Positions 52,661-60,665 of a stretch of 64,000 bases of DNA are shown piece by piece. The notes beneath the pieces were generated by a model, which was not told where the DNA came from, searched no databases, and saw only the letters and a program-made list of their open reading frames with translations. The first letter of the stretch is position 1, and every line of letters starts with the position of its first letter. The position numbers and the translations under genes were made by a program. The DNA is from Ulvibacterium sp965248315 (GTDB lineage Bacteria; Bacteroidota; Bacteroidia; Flavobacteriales; Flavobacteriaceae), in contig NZ_CBDFIX010000002.1 in NCBI RefSeq assembly GCF_965248315.1, forward strand, positions 3,782,001 through 3,846,000. Direction: 5' to 3'.

Positions 52661-53878
52661 ATGAATCTTCAAAAAGTTACATTCCAGAATAAAAAAGGCC
52701 AAACATTGGTAGGTAGGCTGGAACTTCCCGTGGATCGACATCCTCATAATTTTGCCCTTTTTGCCCATTGTTTTACGTGTAACAAAAACCTTTTAGCCGT
52801 AAGGAATATTGGAAAAGCACTGACTTCCAATGGATTTGGTGTCCTGCGATTTGATTTTACTGGACTCGGGGAAAGCGATGGCGATTTTTCAGATACCAAT
52901 TTTTCGGGAAATGTAGCTGATTTAGTGGCCGCTTCGGATTTTCTTGCACGGCAGTATCAGGCCCCTTCCCTACTCATTGGTCATTCCCTTGGCGGGGCGG
53001 CGGTTATTTTTGCCGCTGCGGAAATTTCATCGGTAAAGGCAATAGCTACCATTGGTGCACCTTCTAATCCCACTCATGTGAAACATCTGCTAAAAAGTAA
53101 TCTTGAGGAAATTAAGTCCAATGGAAAGGCGGTGGTAAACCTTAGTGGAAGGGATTTCACAATCAAAAAACAATTCTTGGACGACCTGAATACCAAATCC
53201 TTACCGGAAACTGTGAAAAAACTTCGCAAACCTCTTTTGCTGCTGCACTCCCCCCAGGACGATACCGTGGGTATTAAAAATGCAGAGGAAATCTATGTAG
53301 CGGCCCATCACCCCAAGAGTTTTGTTTCACTGGACGGGGCCGATCACCTTTTATCCAACAAAACGGATTCACTTTATGTAGGCAAGGTCATTTCGGGATG
53401 GGCCCAACGTTATTTGGATATAGAAATTGAAATCGCACAACCAAAAACCAAGCATGATGTTGTCGCCAGCTTGGATGCCGATGATGGTTTTACCACTCAG
53501 ATGAAAGTAGGCAGTCATTATATGACCGCTGACGAGCCGATAGACGTTGGAGGAAGTGATTTTGGCCCTTCGCCCTATGAACTGGTTTCCGCAGGACTTT
53601 CCGCCTGTACGGCAATGACCATTCAAATGTATGTCCGCAGAAAGGGCTGGAAGCTGGAAAATGTGGAAGTGCACACTTCCTATGGTAAGGAGCACGCCGT
53701 GGATTGCGAAAACTGTGAATCCGAGGTTTCTAAAATAGACACGTTCCAAAGGGAAATACGATTACAAGGAGATTTGGACGAAAAGCAGAAGGCCCGAATT
53801 ATGGAAATTGCCGACAAATGTCCGGTACATAGAACCTTGCACAGCGAAACACAAATTATTACAAAACTGGTGGATTGA
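52661..53878 (+). CDS. Alpha/beta hydrolase-OsmC fusion protein
   Basis: A 405-aa two-domain protein. Residues of about 1-255 are an alpha/beta hydrolase: the oxyanion region FAHCFTCNKN, nucleophile elbow GHSLGGAA (Ser), an Asp in LHSPQDDTVG, and the His in SLDGADHLL. Residues of about 265-405 are an OsmC/Ohr-like domain with a VDCENCESE Cys region and DKCPVHRTL, the redox Cys pair of peroxide-reducing OsmC proteins. The fusion is widespread in bacteria. It may hydrolyse an ester and reduce organic peroxides, but no substrate is known. Its stop overlaps the next ATG (TGATG). Confidence 0.92.
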   Translation: MNLQKVTFQNKKGQTLVGRLELPVDRHPHNFALFAHCFTCNKNLLAVRNIGKALTSNGFGVLRFDFTGLGESDGDFSDTNFSGNVADLVAASDFLARQYQAPSLLIGHSLGGAAVIFAAAEISSVKAIATIGAPSNPTHVKHLLKSNLEEIKSNGKAVVNLSGRDFTIKKQFLDDLNTKSLPETVKKLRKPLLLLHSPQDDTVGIKNAEEIYVAAHHPKSFVSLDGADHLLSNKTDSLYVGKVISGWAQRYLDIEIEIAQPKTKHDVVASLDADDGFTTQMKVGSHYMTADEPIDVGGSDFGPSPYELVSAGLSACTAMTIQMYVRRKGWKLENVEVHTSYGKEHAVDCENCESEVSKIDTFQREIRLQGDLDEKQKARIMEIADKCPVHRTLHSETQIITKLVD

Positions 53879-54363
53879 TGCAAAGTAAAGTTTTTGAAAT
53901 TTCGGTTACGGGAACGTATCATTCGTTGTTGCTTCCTGAGGAAATTGTTTTACCGTTTTTAGAAAAAAACTTGAAAAGGGTTAAGGCCAAGGCTACTTTT
54001 AAGGGAAAGGAGTTGACTTTTCACGGGGCCATCCAAAAGAGGAACGGCAAGTATTATATGATGTTCGGTAAGCGATACCAAAAGGAGTTGGGCGTTTTTC
54101 CCAACGATTATTTTCAGTTACAGTTTTTTGAGGATACGTCCAAATATGGTGTTGAAATGCCGGAAGAACTGGATGCCGTATTGAAGAGCGATTATGAGGC
54201 CAATGAAATATTCGAATCTTTTACCCCAGGAAAAAAACGAGGTATTATCTATATGATCTTGGGTTACAAAAATTCGCAGACCCGAATCGATAAATCCATT
54301 TTGGTCTGCGAAAATCTAAAAAGAGGTGTCAGAAACAATCCTGAACTCTTAAAATCATTTTAA
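53878..54363 (+). CDS. DUF1905/YdeI-type protein
   Basis: A 161-aa cytoplasmic protein. The ATG at 53878 overlaps the preceding stop by one base, and a TTG three bases earlier is less likely. The first 90 residues form a DUF1905-like beta-barrel (KATFKGKELTFHGAIQKRNGKYYMMFGKRYQKELG, PNDYFQLQF). The C-terminus has the YdeI/bacteriocin-protection helix pattern (FTPGKKRGIIYMILGYKNSQTRIDKS). The function is unknown. Coupling to the hydrolase-OsmC gene suggests a shared stress role. Confidence 0.82.
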   Translation: MQSKVFEISVTGTYHSLLLPEEIVLPFLEKNLKRVKAKATFKGKELTFHGAIQKRNGKYYMMFGKRYQKELGVFPNDYFQLQFFEDTSKYGVEMPEELDAVLKSDYEANEIFESFTPGKKRGIIYMILGYKNSQTRIDKSILVCENLKRGVRNNPELLKSF

Positions 54364-54365
54364 AT

Positions 54366-54382
54366 AGGGCTTGAAATGCCTT
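54366..54382 (+). terminator. Short hairpin with T tract after DUF1905 gene
   Basis: AGGGC and GCCTT pair around a 7-nt loop, and the stem runs straight into a run of seven Ts (54381-54387), 3 bp after the stop codon. The stem is short with one G-U pair, so efficiency may be modest. Confidence 0.45.
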
Positions 54383-54458
54383 TTTTTATTGTGTAACTTT
54401 AGGGCCATTTAATAACTCATTTTTCGCTATCGCGGGAATACAAACAAAAAATACATCT

Positions 54459-55103
54459 ATGAAAACAGTAAAATTGGCTATTCTGGGGCTTGTTCTTTTA
54501 GTGTCCTACCATTGCAAGGAGGCCAAAAAGGAAAGTGAGGAAAATGCCACCGAAGTAATGGCCGATTCCTCGGAAAAATTCAACTTAGTAAAGGATTCCA
54601 CCAAAGTGGGTTTTACTGCCTATAAGACTTCCGAAAAATTGCCTGTTGGTGGAAAGTTCATGAAAATTGATATTACCAAAAGTGAATCTGGCAGCACGGC
54701 TATGGACGCCATGAACGGAACAGCCTTTACTATCCCCATAAGTAGCCTGTTCACCAACGATGCTACAGGGACCCGAGACCCCAAAATCATTGAATTCTTT
54801 TTTGGGGCAATGAAAAACACCACACTTATTTCAGGCATTTTTAAGGTATCCGAAGATGGGAAACCTTCCATTGATGTTACCTTGAACGGTGTAACCGAAA
54901 ATATTCCCCTGGAATCCGAAAAAACATCAGATACCTCCTATGCCTTTAATGGGGTGATGAACCTCGAAAACTGGGATGCACTGGATGCCGTTGCTTCTAT
55001 AAACAAAGCGTGCGAAGCTTTACATACCGGCAAGGACGGCATCAGTAAAACTTGGAGCGAGGTGGCCGTACAGGCAGAGGTATTGTTGGAGAAAAGTGAA
55101 TAA
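54459..55103 (+). CDS. YceI-like lipoprotein
   Basis: A 214-aa exported lipoprotein (LGLVLLVSYHC lipobox) with an acidic, Glu-rich linker to about residue 45. The rest resembles the YceI lipocalin-like fold: VKDSTKVGFTAYKTSEKLPVGGKF, FTIPISSLFTNDATGTRDPKI, and FKVSEDGKPSIDVTLNGVTENI. YceI proteins bind isoprenoid lipids such as polyprenol or quinone. The first strand reads VGFTAYKT where typical members have HFSVKH, so this is a divergent branch. It is monocistronic. Confidence 0.85.
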   Translation: MKTVKLAILGLVLLVSYHCKEAKKESEENATEVMADSSEKFNLVKDSTKVGFTAYKTSEKLPVGGKFMKIDITKSESGSTAMDAMNGTAFTIPISSLFTNDATGTRDPKIIEFFFGAMKNTTLISGIFKVSEDGKPSIDVTLNGVTENIPLESEKTSDTSYAFNGVMNLENWDALDAVASINKACEALHTGKDGISKTWSEVAVQAEVLLEKSE

Positions 55104-55193
55104 AGACCGGTAAATCCGTTTTCGCTTCCTTACAGTATCTATGGGTTTTGCCTTTCTGGAACTGTAATTGCCTGTTTTACGGAGATATAAATG

Positions 55194-55227
55194 ACCCTTC
55201 GGTTAAGCAAAACTTTCACCGAAGGGT
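55194..55227. terminator. Bidirectional terminator between yceI-like and ompW genes
   Basis: A 10-bp perfect stem (ACCCTTCGGT / ACCGAAGGGT) with a 14-nt loop. It is followed by TTTTCTT on the plus side and lies between convergent genes. Confidence 0.75.
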
Positions 55228-55244
55228 TTTCTTATATGGATACC

Positions 55245-55901
55245 TTAAAGTTTAAGCCCTACTCCGAAGCCTATTATCCAAGGATTGATATCCACGTCGG
55301 CCACTACTGTAGCCCCCAAGGCGGTTGTGGCATTTACCGTAGCATCGGTGCCCAAGAATAATTTTTTAACATCCAGATTTAAAAACCATTTATCATTGAG
55401 CATAAAATCAAATCCTCCTTGTAACGCAAATCCGATTGCGGTATCATAATCTACATCATCAGCTGCTGGGCCCTCATCCACTCCATAAAATAAGGTTAAG
55501 TTGGGTCCCGCTCCGAGATAAGGAACAAAATCACCTCCGGTAAAATGGTATTGTGCCGTTAGTGTGGGGGGTAATAACCATACACGACCTAAGTCAATGT
55601 TTCCCGCTGTTGTTTCAATTGCTTCTACATCATGTTTCGCAGTCGCTAAAATCAATTCCGCCGACCAGTTTTCGGTAAAAAAATAAGTAATATCAAATTC
55701 TGGAACAAAGGCGGTCGCTATGGATACATCCCCGCCAATGGCTTCAATGCTTGCACTTTCATCCGGAGCGACAACTATACCCCTTAATCTAAATTGCCAT
55801 TTGCTAAAATCATTGGTACCCGAATTTGCATCCTGTCCCATTGATACGTTTACAAAGCTCAATACCAGTGCCATCAAAGAAATTGTTGTTCTTATCATCA
55901 T
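55245..55901 (-). CDS. OmpW family outer-membrane protein
   Basis: A 218-aa eight-stranded beta-barrel. The signal peptide has core ISLMALVLSFVNVSMG. OmpW landmarks are KWQFRLRGIVVAPDES at the first strand, FVPEFDITYFFTENWSAELI, LLPPTLTAQYHFTGGDFVPYLGAGPNLTLFY, ALQGGFDFMLNDKWFLNLDVKKLFL, and the C-terminal NPWIIGFGVGLKL ending in a membrane-insertion signal. OmpW proteins form narrow hydrophobic channels. Two ATGs (55901, 55898) are equally likely starts. Upstream lie a -7 element and an FNR/CRP-like palindrome. Confidence 0.92.
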   Translation of the reverse strand: MMIRTTISLMALVLSFVNVSMGQDANSGTNDFSKWQFRLRGIVVAPDESASIEAIGGDVSIATAFVPEFDITYFFTENWSAELILATAKHDVEAIETTAGNIDLGRVWLLPPTLTAQYHFTGGDFVPYLGAGPNLTLFYGVDEGPAADDVDYDTAIGFALQGGFDFMLNDKWFLNLDVKKLFLGTDATVNATTALGATVVADVDINPWIIGFGVGLKL

Positions 55902-55921
55902 ATCTAGTTTTAAATTTTGAT

Positions 55922-55929
55922 CAAAACTA
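55922..55929 (-). promoter_or_regulatory. -7 element of ompW
   Basis: On the minus strand this reads TAGTTTTG (TAnnTTTG), 20 bp before the ATG at 55901. No TTG occurs at -33, fitting a promoter that needs an activator. Confidence 0.6.
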
Positions 55930-55950
55930 TCCCACTGGTTCAGTAGAAAA

Positions 55951-55966
55951 AATGATCTTTATCATT
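55951..55966. promoter_or_regulatory. FNR/CRP-type palindrome upstream of ompW
   Basis: AATGATctttATCATT is a 6-4-6 inverted repeat containing TGAT-N4-ATCA, the core of FNR boxes (TTGAT-N4-ATCAA). Its centre is 33 bp upstream of the -7 octamer centre, i.e. about -40 relative to the predicted transcript start, the class II activator position. OmpW is FNR-controlled in E. coli. Here the regulator is inferred. Confidence 0.55.
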
Positions 55967-56129
55967 GTAGAAAAGAATTTGGGGAAAGCCTGGATATGAA
56001 ATGGTCCGGGCCAAGATAAAGAGGAAGCCTGTGCACAACGGTTTTATTGTATTCCTGTGAAAGCTATGGATGCATTTTTCGACCTAATCCATATCCACAA
56101 TTCCGCGAACGTGTTTGAACCGTTAAGAC

Positions 56130-56924
56130 ATGACTATGAAACCAAATAGTATCGTATTGTTGCTTTTGGTACTGCTTTGCGGCTGTACGATACACAAGTC
56201 CAATGTTGAAAAAACTGCCATAACAACCTCGAATCTCAATACACTTTCAGAGGAATTTCTTCAAAACATAAAAACTGGAAAGAACACTAGGGCCATACAA
56301 AACAGGATTGCCAATCTTACCTTGAAAGAATTGAATAACTCATTGATTAGCGATGCACATAGGCTTGCCTTTTGGATAAATATCTACAATGCCTACATTC
56401 TAGCGATACTTTCAGAAAACCCAGAGTTATATGATGATAAAAAAGCCTTTTTTAAGCAAGAGCAAATACCTATTGCGGGAAGATTGCTTTCTTTTGAAAA
56501 AATAGAACACGGCATCATCCGAAAGTCGCAATGGTCATTAGGGCAGGGACGTATCCGAAAATGGCTCCCGAACAAACTTGAGCGTAAGCTAAGGGCGAGC
56601 AAACGTGATTACCGTGTTCATTTTGCCCTTAATTGTGGCGCCAAGGATTGCCCACCCGTAGCAATTTACAATCCAGAAAAACTGGATAGTCAATTGAACG
56701 AAGGCACCAAACTGTTCCTAAAGCAAAATTCCGATTATTATCCAGAGAAAAGTGAAGTTGCGGTAACCGCTCTTTTCAATTGGTTCAGGGGAGATTTTGG
56801 GGGTAAAAAGGGAATCAAGGAAATATTAAAAAAGTTTGAAATTATACCGACTACCAAGGATATCGATATTTCCTATAAAAACTACGATTGGACCCTGGAT
56901 TTGGATAACTGGATAAACCTTTAA
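56130..56924 (+). CDS. DUF547 lipoprotein
   Basis: A 264-aa exported lipoprotein (LLLLVLLCGC lipobox). ATGs at 56130 and 56136 are both possible starts. The DUF547 core is clear: LISDAHRLAFWINIYNAYILAIL (about 70-95), then FFKQEQIPIAGRLLSFEKIEHGIIR, and the segment HFALNCGAKDCPPVAIYNPEKLD (about 168-192) with two Cys. The C-terminus is aromatic-rich (YKNYDWTLDLDNW). DUF547 may have a papain-like or transglutaminase-like fold. No function is established. It is monocistronic. Confidence 0.88.
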   Translation: MTMKPNSIVLLLLVLLCGCTIHKSNVEKTAITTSNLNTLSEEFLQNIKTGKNTRAIQNRIANLTLKELNNSLISDAHRLAFWINIYNAYILAILSENPELYDDKKAFFKQEQIPIAGRLLSFEKIEHGIIRKSQWSLGQGRIRKWLPNKLERKLRASKRDYRVHFALNCGAKDCPPVAIYNPEKLDSQLNEGTKLFLKQNSDYYPEKSEVAVTALFNWFRGDFGGKKGIKEILKKFEIIPTTKDIDISYKNYDWTLDLDNWINL

Positions 56925-57025
56925 AGCTTTCCCTTAATTAAATTAGGTGGCCGTGATAGCGCCATTGTCCTAAAATTACATGTCAAAAATCTCCAATTGG
57001 GGAAGTACTACTTTCCAGTGAAGAA

Positions 57026-57133
57026 TTACTCGTTGGGCTTTAGAATCTTTCGCAATGCCTTATGGGCTATTATCATTCTAAACACCAAAATGAACATAAT
57101 TGTAATCCAAACAAAGAAGAGGAAATATTCCAT
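57026..57133 (-). CDS. Very small membrane protein (35 aa)
   Basis: A minus-strand gene of 36 codons including the stop, with ATG at 57133 preceded by an in-frame stop five codons upstream. The product MEYFLFFVWITIMFILVFRM continues with IIAHKALRK and ends KPNE. It has one membrane helix of about 20 residues followed by a basic tail, so the C-terminus should be cytoplasmic. Codon use and the charge rule favour a real microprotein. No family is recognised. It lies alone in the gap between the DUF547 and LETM1-related genes. Confidence 0.5.
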   Translation of the reverse strand: MEYFLFFVWITIMFILVFRMIIAHKALRKILKPNE

Positions 57134-57375
57134 AACATTCAGATATCATATAGGTTAATTATCTAGGTACATTCCGTAAGCTTGGGGCATCCAGAATTGT
57201 ATTTTTTAAAATTGGGAGGATAAACATAATTAATTCGGTCTTAATTTCCTATAAAAAAGTTAATAAAATCACAGTACACCCTGGAAAATCAATCCGATAA
57301 AACATTAATCTAAGTACCTATGTATAAATAAAGTCCTATATTTTCCTTTAATTTGGGGTTCAAAATTCCCTGTCC
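57134..57375. other. AT-rich upstream region of LETM1-related gene
   Basis: AT-rich sequence between the 35-codon gene and the LETM1-related gene. An octamer TTAATTTG near 57350 differs from the -7 consensus at one position and may be the downstream gene's promoter. No other feature is seen. Confidence 0.4.
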
Positions 57376-58569
57376 ATGAACCCATCCGCATCTGGTTGGA
57401 TACAAAAATTCGGTTATCTCATTGAGGACAGACACTGGTACCCCGAAGATTTCCAGGTTCTTTACCAGGAAATGAAAAAAACCGGTTTTATCTACGGCAT
57501 AAATGTCGGCACTATACCTTTAATAGAACTCGAGCATGTTCTTTCAGAAGATGAAAATGCCAAAATAAACCTTCTGGCGGCATTGTATTTTACGTATCAC
57601 TTAGAGAAGCCGAACTCCAATTTCAAGGCCTTTACAGATTGTATCTTTGGTTTTTATAAGGTTTTGGATGTTGGCAGAATATCTTTTTTTAACAAAATCG
57701 TTACGGGTAAGAAAACATCGTCTCAACTGGAAAAACTTTTGAATTCCAGGATATACCTAGAAGACAATCTGATTAGCAAGACGTTTAACAGTATAATTAC
57801 CAATTCACTCTTGTTCATTGATGTCCTCACCTTTAAGCGCTATTTGGAAAATAAGGATAGCATAAGGGATTATGCCCAGAACCTGGAGTATATAACCATC
57901 AATCTTACGTATCATACACTTAATTCCAAGGAAAAAAATGCCAAGGATGAAAAATTGGCGCAACTTTTTGCCTCATCCCTAACCTTTATTGATGGGGAAC
58001 ATCAAAACTTTGATGGATCTTATCGGGAAAAGTTGATGCGTGATTTTTCCATATTTGAGAACCAATACTTTTTAGATGTTGCCTGTTTGACAGTTTGGGA
58101 AGATCAATCCTTGGATTACAAGGAGTCTGATTTCATTTTTGGAATCGGAAAGGATATGGGAATCAAAGAACAACAGATTGCCCGATCTTTAGACGATGTG
58201 ACCCGGTTTTTTGATGTCAATGCAAAAAAAATTCCCCATTTAAAAGACAATAATCTGGCGGTGCAATTTCATGATAGCATGTCTAAAATTGTGGACAAGC
58301 TTATTTTACGAAATAGCAAACGGCTTCAAAAAGAACTTTTTGAAAGTAAGGAACTTGTGTATTTATTATCCAAGTCCACTACACGGGAACTAAGCTCTGA
58401 AGAGAAGAAAAAAGTGCAAAATCAGCTGTTGGATATTTTCAAGAGCATACCTTCATTGGCTATTTTTATGTTGCCCGGTGGTGCTGTTTTGTTGCCAATT
58501 TTTATTAAATTGATTCCCAAATTATTACCTTCCTCATTTGACGAGAACAGAGTGGAAAAAAAACAGTGA
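57376..58569 (+). CDS. LETM1-related (biofilm-associated) protein
   Basis: A 397-aa protein, mostly helical, without a signal peptide. The last 60 residues carry the LETM1-like segment: STTRELSSEEKKKVQNQLLDIFKSIPSLA, then FMLPGGAVLLPIFIKLIPKLLPSSF, a hydrophobic helix with the Pro-rich LIPKLLPSSF end also seen in mitochondrial LETM1 K+/H+ or Ca2+/H+ exchangers. Residues 1-330 are a Bacteroidota-specific helical region. The family has been named LETM1-related biofilm-associated. A membrane or ion-homeostasis role is plausible but not shown. It is monocistronic and convergent with the LytTR operon. Confidence 0.82.
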   Translation: MNPSASGWIQKFGYLIEDRHWYPEDFQVLYQEMKKTGFIYGINVGTIPLIELEHVLSEDENAKINLLAALYFTYHLEKPNSNFKAFTDCIFGFYKVLDVGRISFFNKIVTGKKTSSQLEKLLNSRIYLEDNLISKTFNSIITNSLLFIDVLTFKRYLENKDSIRDYAQNLEYITINLTYHTLNSKEKNAKDEKLAQLFASSLTFIDGEHQNFDGSYREKLMRDFSIFENQYFLDVACLTVWEDQSLDYKESDFIFGIGKDMGIKEQQIARSLDDVTRFFDVNAKKIPHLKDNNLAVQFHDSMSKIVDKLILRNSKRLQKELFESKELVYLLSKSTTRELSSEEKKKVQNQLLDIFKSIPSLAIFMLPGGAVLLPIFIKLIPKLLPSSFDENRVEKKQ

Positions 58570-58644
58570 ATTTGATAAAATTATAACTATAAGAAAAATC
58601 TATTCCTCATTTTATAGTATTTATATTCAATGATTTAAATATTA

Positions 58645-59400
58645 TTATTCCAACCATAACTTGAAATCTTTTACCCTTTCCCTGCTCACTATAATCTCTT
58701 GCCCATTATATCGTTTTAATTTAATTTTTAACCGCGAATTGGTATAGGAAACGATGTCCTGGATGTACTTTATATTGATGTAAAATTTTCTGCTTACCCG
58801 AAAGAAGGTCCGGGGTTCAAGTTCCGTTTCCAGATTTTCCAAGGTGGTCTCCAACAAATAATTCCTACCATCCGAGGTTGCAGCATAAGTTCCTTTGTTT
58901 TCACTATAAAAACATTCTACCTCATCTGCATTAATAATTTTAAGATGTTGCCCAACCTTTGTGGTAAATCTCTTTTTGTATTCCCGTTCCAAGGGGTCCA
59001 TTAATAATTTTTTGATGTCCTCAAAATCCAAGGTCAGTTTTTGGGATTTCGGTTTTAGTGCCCTGAATTTTTTTACCGCTTGCTCCAATTCTTCATCATC
59101 AATAGGTTTCAACAAGTAGTCGATACTATTCAGCTTAAATGCCTGTAAGGCATATTCATCATACGCAGTTGTAAAAATAATGGCGCTTTGCACCTCAACA
59201 TGTTCGAAAATCTCAAAGGAAAGTCCATCGGCAAGTTGAATGTCCAAAAAAATCAAATCCGGATGTTTATTGTCCTGAAACCACCGGATGGATTCTTCCA
59301 CTGAGTGCAGCATCACTAATGCCTCAACGTCCAAGTCGTTTAAAAGTCGTGAAAGTCTTCTTGCTGCCGGTTTTTCGTCCTCAATGATGATTGCTTCCAT
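58645..59400 (-). CDS. LytTR-type response regulator
   Basis: A 251-aa regulator. The N-terminal receiver (about 1-120) has acidic IIIEDE at residues 5-9 and the phospho-acceptor Asp53 in LIFLDIQLADG, plus Lys in YLLKPIDDEE. The C-terminal LytTR DNA-binding domain (about 145-250) contains FTTKVGQHLKIINADEVECFYSENKGTY, FFRVSRKFYINIKYI and ELIVSRER-like ends. It is the last gene of the operon starting upstream with a LytS-like kinase, so kinase and regulator are separated by three 2TM genes. The target genes are unknown. Confidence 0.95.
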   Translation of the reverse strand: MEAIIIEDEKPAARRLSRLLNDLDVEALVMLHSVEESIRWFQDNKHPDLIFLDIQLADGLSFEIFEHVEVQSAIIFTTAYDEYALQAFKLNSIDYLLKPIDDEELEQAVKKFRALKPKSQKLTLDFEDIKKLLMDPLEREYKKRFTTKVGQHLKIINADEVECFYSENKGTYAATSDGRNYLLETTLENLETELEPRTFFRVSRKFYINIKYIQDIVSYTNSRLKIKLKRYNGQEIIVSRERVKDFKLWLE

Positions 59401-59445
59401 AGATCTTATCTTCTCTGTTATTTTTCAGCATTGCAGTTCTTCTTT

Positions 59446-59817
59446 TCATTCATCTCCGGCATTCATATATTTTTGAATTTGACGTTCTTCCCAATCCCTT
59501 ATGAACTTTGGTTTTAAGTTCTTTACAGAGAAAGGAGCAGATCTAAAGGCCAAAAACCCATGGAGAATGAGTCCCGACCCCCATAGTACAGGTGTTAAAA
59601 TGATGTTTAATGTAAACCAATTCAAAACATCCTGATTCCCAATTCCCTGTAAGACCATATAATTAAATGCGTACCCCTTGAAAACAAACAACAGTACATT
59701 GGCAATAATATAAACACTTAGGTGTCCGTAAAAATCCTTTATTCTATCTACTCTTTTTTTTGCCTTAGCAAATTTTTCCGAAGGATATGCTTCCATAATT
59801 CTGGTTTTAAAATTCAT
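59446..59817 (-). CDS. 2TM domain protein 1
   Basis: A 123-aa membrane protein. The 2TM domain (PF13239 type) has the entry motif FAKAKKRVDRIKDFYGHLSVYIIANVLLF, a first helix, a loop with NWFTLN, a second helix WGSGLILHGFLAF, and the exit motif KFIRDWEERQIQKYMNAGDE. Both ends should be cytoplasmic. Its ATG overlaps the stop of the upstream 2TM gene (ATGA). It is the third stand-alone copy in the operon, next to the LytTR gene. The molecular role is unknown. Confidence 0.9.
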   Translation of the reverse strand: MNFKTRIMEAYPSEKFAKAKKRVDRIKDFYGHLSVYIIANVLLFVFKGYAFNYMVLQGIGNQDVLNWFTLNIILTPVLWGSGLILHGFLAFRSAPFSVKNLKPKFIRDWEERQIQKYMNAGDE

Positions 59818-60143
59818 CTATATTTTTCAGCTTCTCTTTTGTCTTCCTCCATGTACTTTTGTATCTGCCTTTCTTCCCATTCCTTGCTAAAAAACGGGTT
59901 GTATGAAAACACTTTCATGGCGTGGAACGCTAATCCTATCCCCCAGAAAAACCAAACAGCGAATGTACCAAAATCCCAAAAGGTTTCTCCAAAGGTCTCC
60001 CCATCGCCCATATCCCGAACGATTTTCATGGTACTTATAAATAGATTCACTACTACATACGATGCCAAATGCCAATAAAATCCCTTTAGCTCCTCGACCC
60101 TCTTTTTAGCCTTTATTTGTTTGTCCAGATATCTTGTGTCCAT
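59814..60143 (-). CDS. 2TM domain protein 2
   Basis: A 109-aa 2TM protein. The entry motif is KQIKAKKRVEELKGFYWHLASYVVVNLFI, the second helix is FFWGIGLAFHAMKVF, and the exit motif is NPFFSKEWEERQIQKYMEEDKRE. The sequence RQIQKYM is shared word for word with the next copy, which suggests the two arose by local duplication. The insert between the helices (RDMGDGETFGETFWDF) is acidic and Gly-rich. It overlaps the next gene by 4 bp. Confidence 0.9.
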   Translation of the reverse strand: MDTRYLDKQIKAKKRVEELKGFYWHLASYVVVNLFISTMKIVRDMGDGETFGETFWDFGTFAVWFFWGIGLAFHAMKVFSYNPFFSKEWEERQIQKYMEEDKREAEKYR

Positions 60144-60192
60144 TGTAATTTATTGGTAAGTTTTTACTGATTTTCCTTGTATAGGCATTCTT

Positions 60193-60486
60193 CTATTCCC
60201 AGCGATCTCTATTCTCGTCTTCCTTCATAAATTCCTTAATCTTCCGTTCTTCCCAATCTCTTCCAAAAAATGGATTCAATCCAAAAGTTTTTGCCGCTTG
60301 AAATATAAGCCCGATGCCCCAACCAAAGGCGGCCCATAAAAACCACATATAATGCCATTGATCCAAGTAGTAGTTTATGGCAGCCAAAAGACTAATGACA
60401 ATTACATATGACACCAAACTGGTATAGAATTTTTTAATTTCTTCTACCTTTTCCTTTGCTTTAAGATATTTATTCTCTTTATCCAT
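60193..60486 (-). CDS. 2TM domain protein 3
   Basis: A 97-aa 2TM protein. I use the ATG at 60486, since a TTG at 60519 would add 11 basic residues. The entry motif is LKAKEKVEEIKKFYTSLVSYVIVISLL, the second helix is WAAFGWGIGLIFQAAKTF, and the exit motif is NPFFGRDWEERKIKEFMKEDE. It lies between the kinase gene, 179 bp upstream, and 2TM copy 2. It is the same domain as the kinase C-terminus. Confidence 0.9.
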   Translation of the reverse strand: MDKENKYLKAKEKVEEIKKFYTSLVSYVIVISLLAAINYYLDQWHYMWFLWAAFGWGIGLIFQAAKTFGLNPFFGRDWEERKIKEFMKEDENRDRWE

Positions 60487-60665
60487 CTCCCGTTTTGTTT
60501 TGATTTTTACTTGAACCAAATTTCCGGCAATCGTCTTAGTTTTGCAGATCTTATGTTCCGAATTGTATTTTTTTCAGGATGAATTGGGTTTTCCTTTGCC
60601 AGACACCTATTTCTGTGCTTACCGCCTGTAGTACTCCAATTAGGTAATCCCAAAAGGAACCCAGG
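60487..60665 (-). other. Gap between kinase and first stand-alone 2TM gene
   Basis: 179 bp, the only sizeable gap in the operon. There is no intact reading frame, no clear terminator and no exact TAnnTTTG on the minus strand. An internal promoter or a lost gene are both possible, but nothing supports a choice. Confidence 0.35.

Noticed and set aside
55951..55966. The ompW upstream palindrome as a Fur box
   Set aside because: The half-sites AATGAT/ATCATT resemble a Fur box, but the 4-bp spacer instead of 1 bp and the -40 placement fit an FNR/CRP activator better.
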